From assembly GCA_015501055.1 (NCBI GenBank), contig JADNYV010000056.1, positions 124,001 through 188,000 of the forward strand: a DNA stretch of 64,000 nucleotides. The letters are read 5' to 3'. This DNA is from Mucidula mucida (taxonomy: Eukaryota > Basidiomycota > Agaricomycetes > Agaricales > Physalacriaceae). The notes beneath the pieces are model-generated. The model saw only the letters and a list, made by a program, of their open reading frames with translations. It did not search any database and had not been told where the DNA came from. The first letter of the stretch is position 1. Every line of letters begins with the position of its first letter. Shown here piece by piece: positions 44,394 through 54,731 of the stretch. The translations under genes and the position numbers were made by a program.

Positions 44394-44978
44394 ATGCCCG
44401 CGCTTCCAGTTGGCCACCTTGCCGGCTACTACATGGACTTTGCTACGACGCGTGCACTCATGGAGTTCTACGAGATCCCCGACAAAGGCGTACAAGACAA
44501 ACACCTCGACCATCCTCTCAATGACTGGCTCGCCGAAAAGCGAAAATATACAGTGCTCGCCGGCACCATCAGGCACCCATCCAAGGGCTCGGATATAGTG
44601 GATGGCATGCTGCTCGTCACACAGCAGGTGTGGTATAAAAATACCACCAAGAGGAGAGCCGCTTCTCTCCCGCCTCCAGCAGAGAGAGACATCGACGTCA
44701 GGGTTAAGCAGTGGCTTATCAGTGGAGGCGCCACAGAGGACAAGCTAGAGTGGCTTAGCATATTGGAGACGTACGCGGTTGGGTTAACACGATATGGCTA
44801 TAGACCCACAAGCAACGACGTGCAAGGACAGCCTGAATTGACGTTGGATACAAGGAAGCTCCCGGATGAGGCGAAACCTCTGGTGGGAGATTGGGTAACG
44901 CAAGGAATGCCGGATGCGAGGACGTTCTTCGGAGATGAGTTGTACGAACTGATGACAGCGGACTCGTCCAGCAGCTGA
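44394..44978 (+). CDS. family A copy 2, unknown 194-residue protein
   Basis: Intact and unrecognised. Blocks shared by all copies: GYYMDFATTRALMEFYEIPD, HPLNDWLAEKRKYTVLAGTI, HPSKGSDIVDGMLLVTQQVW, ERDIDVRVKQWLISGGATED, EWLSILETYAVGLTRYGYRP, LPDEAKPLVGDWV and FFGDELYELMT. There is no signal peptide or membrane helix; it is acidic overall and probably cytosolic. The start is set by a predicted 5'UTR intron (44345-44393) whose AG touches the ATG. It is the best preserved copy of a + strand tandem array. I cannot assign a function. Confidence 0.75.
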   Translation: MPALPVGHLAGYYMDFATTRALMEFYEIPDKGVQDKHLDHPLNDWLAEKRKYTVLAGTIRHPSKGSDIVDGMLLVTQQVWYKNTTKRRAASLPPPAERDIDVRVKQWLISGGATEDKLEWLSILETYAVGLTRYGYRPTSNDVQGQPELTLDTRKLPDEAKPLVGDWVTQGMPDARTFFGDELYELMTADSSSS

Positions 44979-45415
44979 GGACTCTTTGTTTCTCTAATGC
45001 TTTTTGTTTGTTATGTACCTGCTGTGCACAATGCTCTCGAGTAGTTGGATGTTGATGTTAATCCCTGAATATGAATATTCTGTGTGTCCGAAACAGACTC
45101 TGCTTCAGCGCCAAGTTTCTATGATGCCGAGGGAATCGTTCTTGGGCCCTTTTCATTGACAAAGCTATGAGGCCGAAAGTTGCTACTTGGTAATAAAGAG
45201 TGCCAAGTAGCTCATGCCTTCTATGACGTCCGACGTGGGAATCATTAATATTCCTTGAGGCCGATTGACTCAAGTTCAGCAGGGTAGTATAAGAACGATC
45301 AGAACAACCCACCTACCACATCTTGCCAAATTCTTGCGAACAGACTCGTCCGGCAGCAACGGTCAGTCAAAAGTCGTGTTGCTTCGGAATCGTACTTGAA
45401 TTCACGTCTCCGTAG

Positions 45416-45976
45416 ATGCCGGTTTGCCACCTCGGCGGTTACTACATGGACTTTGCTACGACGCGTGCCCTGATGAAGTACTACGAGATCCCGGACAAAG
45501 GCGTTGAAGACGAACGCCTCGACTATCCTCTAAACGACTGGCTCGCGAAGAATGGAAAACGTGAAGTGCTCGCCGGTACCATGATGCACCCATCCAAGGG
45601 TTCAAAAATAGAGGACGGCATGCTGCTCATTACACAACAGGTGTGGTTCAAAAGCCTCACCAGGAAGACCGCTATGTCTCGTCCTCCCCTGCGAGAAAGA
45701 GACGTCGACGTTGCAGCCAAGCAGTGGCTCACCAATGGAGGCGCCGGGGAGAACGAGATAGAGTGGCTTAGCGTATGGGATACGTTTGGCTTGACGCAGA
45801 TTAGCCGTTATGCTTATAAGAATAACGTGAAGGGAAAGCGTCCCGTTTTGGTGGATATGACGTGTCTTTCGAGGGAAGAGTCGCAGGCATATGTAGATGC
45901 AGGGATGCCGGATATGAGGACATATTTTGGGGACGAACTTTATGAAAAGATGACGGCGAAATCGCGCCGCGGCTGA
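45416..45976 (+). CDS. family A copy 3, divergent intact paralogue (186 residues)
   Basis: An intact frame with the family blocks in a diverged form: GYYMDFATTRALMKYYEIPD, LDYPLNDWLAKNGKREVLAG, HPSKGSKIEDGMLLITQQVW, ERDVDVAAKQWLTNGGAGEN, EWLSVWDTFGLTQISRYAYK and TYFGDELYEKMTAK. It starts at MPVCHLGGYY, right after the conserved intron end at 45415. The C-terminal third (KRPVLVDMTCLSREESQAYV) differs most from copy 2. Divergence with an open frame suggests it has been under selection longer than the other copies. Confidence 0.75.
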   Translation: MPVCHLGGYYMDFATTRALMKYYEIPDKGVEDERLDYPLNDWLAKNGKREVLAGTMMHPSKGSKIEDGMLLITQQVWFKSLTRKTAMSRPPLRERDVDVAAKQWLTNGGAGENEIEWLSVWDTFGLTQISRYAYKNNVKGKRPVLVDMTCLSREESQAYVDAGMPDMRTYFGDELYEKMTAKSRRG

Positions 45977-46264
45977 GGCCTGAAATTTTACTTTCATTAG
46001 TTTCTTTGCTACTGCTGTGTACAATGCTCTCAAATTGCTCTCAAGGACTTAATTGTCCACTTTGATCTCGGAATTTAGACCGTCTAATGTAAGAAACATA
46101 CAGTCTTGTGCACACTGCATATCCGTTTATACAACAACTATATATTAGATTACCACCGACTCGCAACCAGCTTGGTACTGTGTAGCCTCAACGACCTTCC
46201 TATATACTACTCTTTCTGCAACGGTCAGTCAAGATTGCTACGTACTTATTCTACATCGCCATGA

Positions 46265-46480
46265 ATGCCAATTTACCATCTTGGCGGTTTTACCACGTTA
46301 TTACATGGACCTTGCTACGACGCGTGCACTGATGAGGTTCTACGAGATACCGACAGGAAGGGAACATTGCGGGGCCGTATTCCGTGTCTCAGAGCGCGCG
46401 AGCTCGAGGACGAAAAGCCGGACATACTAACACTGTACCGAATTCATCCACGCTGGATACACGCAACCCCCAACGTGTTC
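46265..46480 (+). pseudogene. family A truncated copy
   Basis: MPIYHLGGFTTLLHGPCYDA is an off-frame version of GYYMDFATTRAL. The block EVLRDTDRKG and the spacer CLRARELEDEKPDILTLYR follow. Same layout as 44056-44290. Confidence 0.6.
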
Positions 46481-46575
46481 ATCAGAACCGCCCACCTCAA
46501 CAACCTATCTTGTCGACAAACTCCGGTCAGTCAAAGAATTATGTTTTCTGAGTACTTGATTCCATGTCTCCATAG

Positions 46576-47155
46576 ATGCCCGTGGTTGGCCAACTTGGCG
46601 GCTACTACATGGACTTTGCGACGACGCGTGCACTCATGGGGTTCTACGAGATCCCCGATAGAGGCGTTTAAGACAAACACCTCGACCATCCTCTCAATGA
46701 TTGGCTCGCCGAAAAGCGAAAATATAGTCCTCGCCGGCACCATCAGGCATCCAGCCAAGGGTTCGGCTGTGGTGGACGGCATGCTGCTCGTCACACAGCA
46801 GGTGTGGTATGGAAAAATCACCAAGAAGAGAGCCGCTTCTCTCCCGCCTCCACTAGAGAGAGACATTGACGTCGAGGTTAAGCAGTGGCTTATCAGTGCA
46901 GGCGTTACAGAGGACAAGCTAGAGTGGCTTAGCATATGGGAAACGTACACGGTTGGGTTAACACGATATGGCCTTAGACCCACAAGGAACGACGTGCAAG
47001 GGCAGCGTCCCGGCATGACGATGGATACAACGAAGCTCCCGGACGAGGCGGAACCTATGGTGCTGGATTGGATAAAGCAAGGGAGGCCGGATGCGAGAAC
47101 GTTCTTCGGAGATGAGTTGTACGAGCTGATGACAGCGGATTATTCGTCCTCCTAA
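46576..47155 (+). pseudogene. family A copy 4, nonsense plus frameshift
   Basis: Starts MPVVGQLGGYYMDFATTRAL as in copy 2. GTT TAA GAC replaces the Gln codon of GVQDK, and an 8-base deletion after KRKY shifts the frame. The remainder (LAGTIRHPAKGS, DGMLLVTQQVW, DIDVEVKQWLISAGVTEDKL, to RTFFGDELYELMTADY) is intact in the shifted frame to TAA at 47153. Recent decay. Confidence 0.8.
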
Positions 47156-47661
47156 GGACTCTTTGTTTCTCTGAAGCTTTCTTTTTTGCTATGGACCTGC
47201 TGTGCACAGCGCTCTCGAGTAATCGAATGTTAACGGTATCCCTTGACTGTTGATATTTCACTCGTGTGTCCGAAAAGTTGCCGCGGTACAGGTAAAGCCG
47301 AGAATCCAAATTTGCTGAGTTCGCCACTCTAAGATTAGATGAGTTCATTACACTGTACGTTGAACGCTTTACGATGTAGGAGTCGAGCCTAAGGGCCTGC
47401 AAGAAGTCAAGCGACTAGATCATAGCACTCCTCTTGATGCTCTAATTTGGTGCCCATTATGGGTTGAGCTTCGTCTAGACATATCCCGTTGGATAGCACG
47501 ATTGGGTGCTTTCAGAACGTAACGATATTACGAAGGCTGCCAATGCACCAAGGAGACTCCAAGAACATTGATCTTCGGTTGGGACCTATGGACACCGTCA
47601 GAAAGGATCTTTAAGCTTCAAGCTTCAGGCCTTGTAAATATCTACCGAGGAACTACTTACC
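47156..47661. other. intergenic, no gene seen
   Basis: 3' flank of family A copy 4 and of the convergent F-box-like gene. Nothing supported. Confidence 0.5.
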
Positions 47662-48936
47662 TTAATCCAACACCTCCATCATCAACTTCCTCCTTCCCTT
47701 CAGTTTGGCCAAACACTCCGAAAGAGTTGTCTCAATCGAGAGCATCGTCGGATCCATCGTCGAGAAATCCTCAGACTTCACAGCCGTCATATACACCAAC
47801 ACATGCCTCAGTCCGCCAAACCTCGTATCCGAAAGGATAGAATCGAGATTCCTCCACGCCACACTACTCTCCGGGGAGCATATCGTCAACAAATGAGGTT
47901 GGGAGAGATCCACGCAAAGTCGGATCATGAGCACTTCCAGCGCGTCTGGTGATGCCATGTGATTCAGAACATCCGCCCACCACAAAAGGAAGGCAAGCGG
48001 CTCAAAAAAGCCCGGGACATCGCATATGTCAAAGCCGACAACGCGCGGATGGCGGATATCGATGCGAAACGAGGGTGGTGCCTGTGTTCGGATATCCAGA
48101 CTCTGCAGAAGCTTCACGTCAAAGCTAATGAGAGACTGGGAGGCGACATCGGCGATGTCTTTCACTAGCTCTGCGCGACCAAGAACGGTGGAATCGCCAA
48201 GACTTCCTACTTTGGAATCGTATAATGATATATCGAGCTTTCGGAGGTCGTTGAGATGAAAGGGAGGATTCGAACTCTTGAGCGTCATGGATAGCAGGTT
48301 AGTGGTCGTATTGTTGCATACAACAGCTAAATTGGTAAGGAACGGCGGTGCGGTGGCGACCGCTTCCTGATCCTGCGTTTCAGGCTCTGGTTCGACTTGA
48401 ACCAAGTTGTCGAGCAGAAGTCCTGGACCTAATATCAACTGCTGGAGGGTGGAGCAGCGACGAATGAGAGATAGAAGCTTCTGTGGACGAGGAATCTTCA
48501 GTCCAGCAAGACGTAGCGATTTCAGTGGGAAAGTGGCGAGCGCGGAGTACATTTCGTCAGGGAATGTCTCGCACCGGAATTTCTGGAGGCCGAACGCGTG
48601 AAGATTGCACATGGGTTGAATGACAGTAGCGAGAAGGCCATCCTGATTGGGATCCCACGAGGTCTCGAGTGTTTCTGATGTAAGCAGGAGCTCGCGGACG
48701 AATCCAGACAGATCGTGCGCCGATGAGCAAAGAGCATGGAACGACTGTAGTCTCTGGAGATTGGTAAAGCAGAGAAAGCGGAAGACGTGTCTTCTGGTCC
48801 GCTTCGAGAAGGAGTGCGACACGAGAGCGCAACTGGCCACAGAGGCGGACGCTGCTGTCTTTTCTTCGTGACAGAGCGCGTCGACAATCATGTCAAGCAG
48901 TTCCGCCGGCATAACCGGCCCTACGTTCTCAAACAT
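47662..48936 (-). CDS. F-box-like / leucine-rich protein
   Basis: A single-exon 424-residue protein. Residues 8-60 (MPAELLDMIVDALCHEEKTA then ASCALVSHSFSKRTRRHVFR) fit the F-box-like fold (P-x-E-L/I-x-D-x-I-x-x-x-L...L..C.LVS..F...R). The rest alternates Leu-rich segments (LKSLRLAGLKIPRPQKLLSL, CSTLQQLILGPGLLLDNLV, HLNDLRKLDISLYDSK), as in the many F-box-like proteins of mushrooms. These are usually SCF substrate adaptors, but the partner and target are unknown. Intact, and it separates the two amplified families. Confidence 0.75.
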   Translation of the reverse strand: MFENVGPVMPAELLDMIVDALCHEEKTAASASVASCALVSHSFSKRTRRHVFRFLCFTNLQRLQSFHALCSSAHDLSGFVRELLLTSETLETSWDPNQDGLLATVIQPMCNLHAFGLQKFRCETFPDEMYSALATFPLKSLRLAGLKIPRPQKLLSLIRRCSTLQQLILGPGLLLDNLVQVEPEPETQDQEAVATAPPFLTNLAVVCNNTTTNLLSMTLKSSNPPFHLNDLRKLDISLYDSKVGSLGDSTVLGRAELVKDIADVASQSLISFDVKLLQSLDIRTQAPPSFRIDIRHPRVVGFDICDVPGFFEPLAFLLWWADVLNHMASPDALEVLMIRLCVDLSQPHLLTICSPESSVAWRNLDSILSDTRFGGLRHVLVYMTAVKSEDFSTMDPTMLSIETTLSECLAKLKGRRKLMMEVLD

Positions 48937-50287
48937 CCCAAACCTATACGAGTCTATGAGTTGTTACCACAGTACAGGATGTGGGGTACTGACCTCTCAG
49001 ATGAGGACAAAGCCTAAAGACAAGCTTAGAATCAGACGTAACGTCACATGGTAGTTTGACACGTGGTGTTCTTCGCCATTGTGTATCGCTCGTCGCGCGT
49101 CGCGCGGGCTATATCTTGAGATATAAGAAGTCCTCACTCTCCAGCGGCGTTGTCCGACTGTACCGTTGACTATAACATGGACTGCCAGACGGCGCCACAC
49201 TTCCAGCCCATCAGCAGCACCTGATGGTCTTAATCTTCTGCGGCAAGCCGCGACACTAAGCCCGCTGGTTTCCCATAACAAAGACGCCTGGTTTTGAGGA
49301 AAAGCTGAAGTGTAAAATGGATACGATGACATAGACAAAGCAAAGCGGTATGTAAAAAAATGGTAAGGTAAAACGTAGGTCGAACCGAAACGTATGACTG
49401 AAACGGCGTCGTGCAACGCTTTCTCCAATGTCTCCAACTTTTTCATCATAAAACGTTACGTGAGTACACATTTTGGCAGTGGTGTCATTAGTCAATTCTG
49501 GCGAGTGGCGAGGGTACTGTTCAACGAATGAGAGGCCAACGGCGTTGCCTTCTCCTACGCATTAACATGCCGTTAGATGCGAAATTCGGTAGGGTTTCTC
49601 GTTGGTGTACGGACCGCCTCCTACCCCACGAATGAGACCATGGTAATTTGTGTAGTCCTTGTAGACCCGTCCTCCTTCCATTGAGCCCTTGCTTGCACCG
49701 ATGCATCCCGTTCAGCCGCCTTGTGCGCTCTTCAAGAGTCTACTCCAACTGCTGCGTCATGTCCACCTGCTGAACTACGTCGGCGCCGATAAACGTATCA
49801 TGGTCGTCATTGCTGGGATTTCTCAGGTTCCACTCGACGTGGTGATAATGTCGGCAAAGGACACCCATGTGTAGTCCTCGCGTTTTCGCCGGCAGCTGCA
49901 ATGAGCATGCCTTTTGATTGTGGCGAAATTTTACTACATGCATTTAGCCTGCGCTTCAGCCTGACTCTGGGCGGCACGGGGTGCTCATTCGTCTGCATGG
50001 GCCCCGATGTCTGCAGGATGGCGCGAAGCAGGGTACTCGAGTTCGGCAAAGAGAGGAATAGAGGTGGCGATGATATCAAAATAGTGACTGACGCGTATAG
50101 GATGTTAAATCGCTCCAGGAATCGAGCCATCTAGGGAAAGGAAGATGCAAAAGTCGGAGATGACTTGCCGCGGAGAAGGCTGGCCGTCACAGTGGCGGCA
50201 ACAACAGAAACAATTTCAGCAGGTATAGACGGTGATGCCAAGATAGCGGAAAAACAAGGCAAGGTCAGACAATTGTAAGACTGAACA
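48937..50287 (-). other. degenerate region with coding-like minus-strand remnants
   Basis: No intact gene. On the minus strand GRVYKDYTNYHGLIRGVGGG and PYTNEKPYRISHLTA (about 49690-49570) and LTNDTTAK...FYDEKVGDIGESVA (about 49495-49400) look like pieces of one protein. The latter resembles 53740-53560 (LTDNNT..., YHGEVGDFGAEEDA). Stops interrupt every frame. Possibly remnants of a third duplicated gene. Confidence 0.3.
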
Positions 50288-50834
50288 CTAGTAGGGACCA
50301 GTGCGATACCACATGAGCTGGAGTGCCTTTGCATCCGAAAGCCTCAGAACATCTATGGCAGAATCAACGATGCTATGTCTCGATGCATCGAGTGTCTTCA
50401 ATTGGCTGACAGTGTTAAGGGCAATCTTGAACAGGGCGTCTCCGTTGGGCATGAGGTAGATCATTGGGCAATGACAGTGACTGTTAGACATGATGATGAG
50501 CAGTAGGCGATACTACGGCGAGGAGACCTACGGAAGCCCAGTGCGGTACCCAACCCACCGTGGTTCTATCCACTGCATCTTTGAATCGGAGAAGACATCC
50601 CAGCGTTTATTCCATTCTGGTTGTTGGGCCATTTGACGCCAGAGCTCAAATTCTTCGAAAGTCCAGCCTAATGCGTAGTATGGGACAACGTAGCCTTCTA
50701 CAAAGGTATTTTCGAGTGGTGGCGTCGCTGAAGCCGGAAGAGTGAGTGGGAAAACTTCATCACTGCACAGCAATATTCACAGTGGACATGCCAAATGAAA
50801 CCTACAACGACTTCTTTTGTGGCGCGGCTTCCAT
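50288..50834 (-). CDS. family B copy 1, unknown ~150-residue protein
   Basis: Three exons: a 10-codon first exon MEAAPQKKSF (start 50834), then DEVFPLTLPASATPPLENTF, VEGYVVPYYALGWTFEEFEL and WNKRWDVFSDSKMQWIEPRW to GYRTGLP, then HCHCPMIYLMPNGDALFKIA, LKTLDASRHSIVDSAIDVLR and WYRTGPY (stop 50288-50290). Introns have normal GT-AG ends and restore the frame. No signal peptide, helix pair or known domain. The aromatic-rich core (GYxxPxYALGWxFEExELWRQ) is conserved in all copies. Function unknown. Confidence 0.7.
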
Positions 50835-51134
50835 AGATGACAAACCGTATTGGTGATGGTGGTGTTGGTGGTGTGGTCGATGAAGCGATCGGAAATGCCC
50901 GAGCTACCTTGACTCACAGCGGCGGCGACTTGTGCACAACTAGTGTGCGATGAATGACTGCGAAATGAGTATATGAACTCCGGCTGATTGAAGACTGATA
51001 ACTAGTACAAGTAATCGAAATAGATATGAGTCAAGAAGGAAAGCGGGGCAAAATGATAGTGAAAAAACACAAGCAAGGAAAACAAGCAAAGAAAATTGGC
51101 AGTGTATGATGAGAATTAGTACAGATCTGTGCGA

Positions 51135-51598
51135 TGCCGCTTCAGCGCGGCCATCGTCTCTTCTGATTCCAAGAGCATTTACAACAGCATTGAGGATCTT
51201 TTGGCTCGACGCGTTGAGTGTCTTCACTGCCACTTCAGATAGTTGACGGCGTTAATAGCAACTTCAAACAGTGCGTCCTCGTTGGACATGATCTCGATCG
51301 TTGCGCGATGATAGTGACTGGAGGACTAATGAGCAGCCACTGATATTCCTGCAAGAGAACGTACACAAGCTCCTTGAAGTACTTCAGCCACCGCGGGTCT
51401 ACCCACCTTTTTTGCGAATCAGAAAAGACATCCAAATTTGGGTTCCTACCATGGGCAATGTGGCCTTCGAGGATGGTCCTGTAAAGAGGTGGTGTCGCTT
51501 CAGCTGGAAGAGTGGGCGAGAAACCCTCATTACTGCAGCTGAGTCAGTACCATTCATGGCAGATATGAGTATGATTTACAACGTCTTCCGACTGCCAT
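51135..51598 (-). pseudogene. family B copy 2, degenerate
   Basis: The first exon (MAVGRR, start 51598) and NPRW-like DVFSDSQKRWVDPRWLKYF remain, but the ALGWTFEEYELWRQ segment is deleted and the last exon is broken (CPTRTHCLKLLL in place of MPNGDALYKIA). Confidence 0.7.
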
Positions 51599-51749
51599 CG
51601 TAGTAGCGGTGGTGTGGTCGTTGCAAAACAAGCTGCCCTGATTTCCTAGACATCACATGATGGCGACCGAGCTGGCTGCTGAAGATTCAAGAGTCCAGTA
51701 TGCGATTCGCCATGTAAAAAAACACTCTAATTCACACAGGTGAAGACAC

Positions 51750-52313
51750 TCAATAGGAGGGACCACTGGTACGATACCACTTCAACTCGGCCGCTTTGGC
51801 CTGAGAAAGCTCCAGAACCTCCGTCGCCGCATCGATAATATCCTGCCTTGACGCCTCGAGTGTCTTCAGAAAGCCAGGGTCATTGATGGCGACATTGTAC
51901 AGTGCATCTCCGTTGGGCATGATATACATCATTGGTCGATGGTAATGACTTTCAAAGCAGAGCATGTCAGCGGGGAAAGACAGTACAAGGAAGAGACACG
52001 ACATACGCAAGATCATGGCGATACTTTGACCACCGTGGATCCACCCATTTTGACTGTGAATCAGAAAAGACGTCCCAGCGTTTGTTCCATTCCTTCTGTG
52101 TAGCCAGTTGCCGCCAGAGCTCATATTCTTCAAATCTCCAGCCTAACGCGTAATATGGGGCAATGTAGCCTTCCACGAAGGTGTTCTCGAGTGGTGGCGT
52201 CGCATCGGCCGGAAGAGTAAGCGGGAAAACTTCATCACTGCAGCCGAATGAGTATCGTTCATGGGAGACAGGAGTATGATTTACAATGTCTTCCTTTTCG
52301 GGGCGGCTGTCAT
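51750..52313 (-). CDS. family B copy 3, unknown protein, intact
   Basis: Exon 1 is MTAAPKRKTF (start 52313). Exon 2 is DEVFPLTLPADATPPLENTF, VEGYIAPYYALGWRFEEYEL and WNKRWDVFSDSQSKWVDPRW to DLA. Exon 3 is HYHRPMMYIMPNGDALYNVA, FLKTLEASRQDIIDAATEVL and WYRTSGPSY (stop 51750-51752). Both introns splice in frame (GTAAAT...CTGCAG and GTATGT...GAAAG). Family features as in copy 1; function unknown. Confidence 0.72.
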
Positions 52314-52527
52314 TGTGGTAGTAGTATTGGTGGCGATGGTGGGGTTGTGGCAAGATGTTCAAACGAGCTACCCTGATTCCCTAGACGTCACATGATGGCG
52401 ACCGATAGCTGGGCATGCTCGACTCTCGGGACATGACAATCAAGTCCAGCATGCGATTTGGGTTGTGAACACAATGACTTTAATCCGCACAGTGCAACAT
52501 CTCGTCAACGGACTAACGGCAAGACAA

Positions 52528-53080
52528 TCAATAGTAGGGATCACTGGTACGATACCACTTCAGCTCGACCGCTTTAGCCTCAGAAAGTCCCAGAACCTCC
52601 ATCGCAGCATCGATAATATCCTGTCTCGACGCGTCGAGTGTCTTCAGACGGCTATATTCATTCATTAAAGGCGATCCTGTACAATGCGTCTCCGTTGGGC
52701 ATGACAGACAGCATTGGGCGATGGTAGGGACTGGAAATAAGTATCGAGCAATGATCTTTATACGAGAGATCAGCGGGACGGACGTACTTTATCCACCGGG
52801 GATCTATCCAATTCAACTGTGAATCAGAAAAGGCATCCCATGACTTGTCCCAGCCCTTTTGCGTCGTGAATAGGTCCTCGAGTTCGTATTCTTCGAATGT
52901 CCAGCCAAGAGCGTAAAATGGAACAATGTAGCCTTCCACGAAGGTATTCTCGAGCGGTGGCGTCGCTTCAACCGGAGAGTGAGCGGGAAAACCTCGTCAC
53001 TGCAGACAAGTCAGTAAGTAGTGTTTGATGGCAGACTCGAGTGGGACCTGCAATGTTTTCCTTTCTTGGGCCCCTGCCAT
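52528..53080 (-). pseudogene. family B copy 4, frameshifted
   Basis: The first exon (MAGAQERKTL-like) ends at a GC rather than GT donor. One base is missing in LTLPA. YALGWTFEEYELEDLFTTQK is altered, and a base change of frame follows ALYRIAFNE, before LKTLDASRQDIIDAAMEVLG and WYRTSDPYY. The copy is recognisable end to end but cannot be translated. Confidence 0.78.
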
Positions 53081-53169
53081 CGATTGGCGTGGTCGTGGTC
53101 AAAAATTGTATTGATCGGAATCAAACGTGACCTTTCGAATACTTTCGCGATTTCAATGTAAGTATGTCT

Positions 53170-53440
53170 CACTGGGCGAAGGCCTTGGAGTTTTCGGCAA
53201 AAACCCCGGTTAAAGAACCTCAAGAGTTTTAACAATTTTTTTAGGTTAAAACAATTTTAACATTCTTTGAAGTATTTCGACCTATTTTTACATTCTTTGA
53301 AGTATTTCAACCATTGGGTCGAAATACTTCAAAGAATGTTAAAATTGTTTTAAAATTGTTTTAACCTAAAAAAATCGTTAAAACTCTTGAGGTTCTTTAA
53401 CCGGGGTTTTTGCCGAAAACTCCAAGGCCTTCGCCCAGTG
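53170..53440. mobile_element. CACTG-ended palindromic MITE
   Basis: A 271-bp near-perfect inverted repeat. Both ends read CACTGGGCGAAGGCC outward-in. Arms of about 120 bp contain the same TTTCGGCAAAAACCCCGG and ATTCTTTGAAGTATTTCGAC segments, with only small differences. TCT flanks both sides (53167-53169 and 53441-53443), fitting a 3-bp target duplication of CACTA-type elements. No coding capacity. Confidence 0.75.
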
Positions 53441-53740
53441 TCTATGAAGTTCGCGACCTGCCAAAGACGCCTCGTCATGATAGGTATGTAGAAATTGATA
53501 CAGCAAAGTAGACAAATCAATAGCAGCAAGTGGAGAAACAATAACGAGAGCAAGTGGAGAGATCGTATTCAACAACGAAGACTGTCATTAAAACGGCTTC
53601 ATGCGGTCCTGCGTCTTCTTCTGCGCCAAAGTCGCCAACTTCTCCATGATAAATGGGAATACTCATAGGAAGCATCGCTGCCGAGCGCGCATCGGCTTTA
53701 ACAAGTATTGTTGTCCGTCAAATTTGGCCAGTGGCGAGAG

Positions 53741-54294
53741 TTAGTAAGGGCCGGTACGATACCACCTCAACTCGGCTGCTTTAGCCTGAGAAAGCACCAG
53801 AACATCCGTCGCAGCATCGATAACATCTAGCCTCCACACATCCAGTGTCTTCAGGTGACTGTAGGAGTTAATAGCAATCTTGTACAGCGCGTCTCCGTTA
53901 GGCATGATATAGAGCTTTGGGCAATGATAGTGACTGAAGAACATAGTGAGCCGCAGCAGGCGCCATTCTTATCCGACAAAACGTACGGAAGCTCGTTGGA
54001 GTACTTGTTCCACCGCGGGTTGATCCACTTTGACTGTGAATCAGAAAAGACATTCCAGCGTTTGTTCCATTCCTGCTGTTTGGCCAGTTGCCTCCAGAGC
54101 TCGTATTCTTCAAACGTCCAACCTAATGCGTACCACGGAGTAACGTAGCCCTCCACCAAGGTATTTTCGAGCGATGGCGTAGCATCGGCTGGCAGAGTGA
54201 GCGGGAAAACCTCATCACTACGATAAAGTCAGTTGTATCCTATGACGGGCATGGAAGGAACTTACAACGTCTTTCTTTGGGGGACGGCTGCCAT
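53741..54294 (-). CDS. family B copy 5, unknown protein, intact
   Basis: Exon 1 is MAAVPQRKTF (start 54294). Exon 2 is DEVFPLTLPADATPSLENTL, VEGYVTPWYALGWTFEEYEL and WNKRWNVFSDSQSKWINPRW to NELP. Exon 3 is HYHCPKLYIMPNGDALYKIA, HLKTLDVWRLDVIDAATDVL and WYRTGPY (stop 53741-53743). Splice sites are canonical. A CACTG MITE lies 300 bp downstream. Confidence 0.72.
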
Positions 54295-54731
54295 AGATGA
54301 CGAAACGTAGTGGTGGTGTAGTTGTTGGAAGGTTCGGAAATAACCGACAGCGTAATAAACAAGCAACCCTGGTTTAGATGTCAGGTGCCCAGTACCGTAC
54401 TAGTAGTTGCGGTATCGTCTCGACATTCGCGAAGTCGACACTCATGGTGCAGGACCTCAGAGTACTTGACTAGACAATCACAATAAACACGGGGACAGGA
54501 GGTGGGCCCCCATTTACTTGCTAAGAGCTTTCCATGACCAAAAACATACTCCCGCGCGGCATTCAATAGGTTCCAAGGGAGAATATGCAGACACTCAAAA
54601 AAACCCATGATCTACCAGATAACAAGAAGACAGAGAAACACTGCGTGCAAACACTTCGTCCATATGAAGCAAATATGAGGTGCGTTGTCTAGTAAAAGCA
54701 AGCATGATCAAGTTGGACGGCCTAAAGACAA

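Noticed and set aside
48266..48277. GGATTCGAACTC resembling a tRNA B box in reverse
   Set aside because: It is inside the F-box-like coding sequence and no cloverleaf or A box surrounds it.
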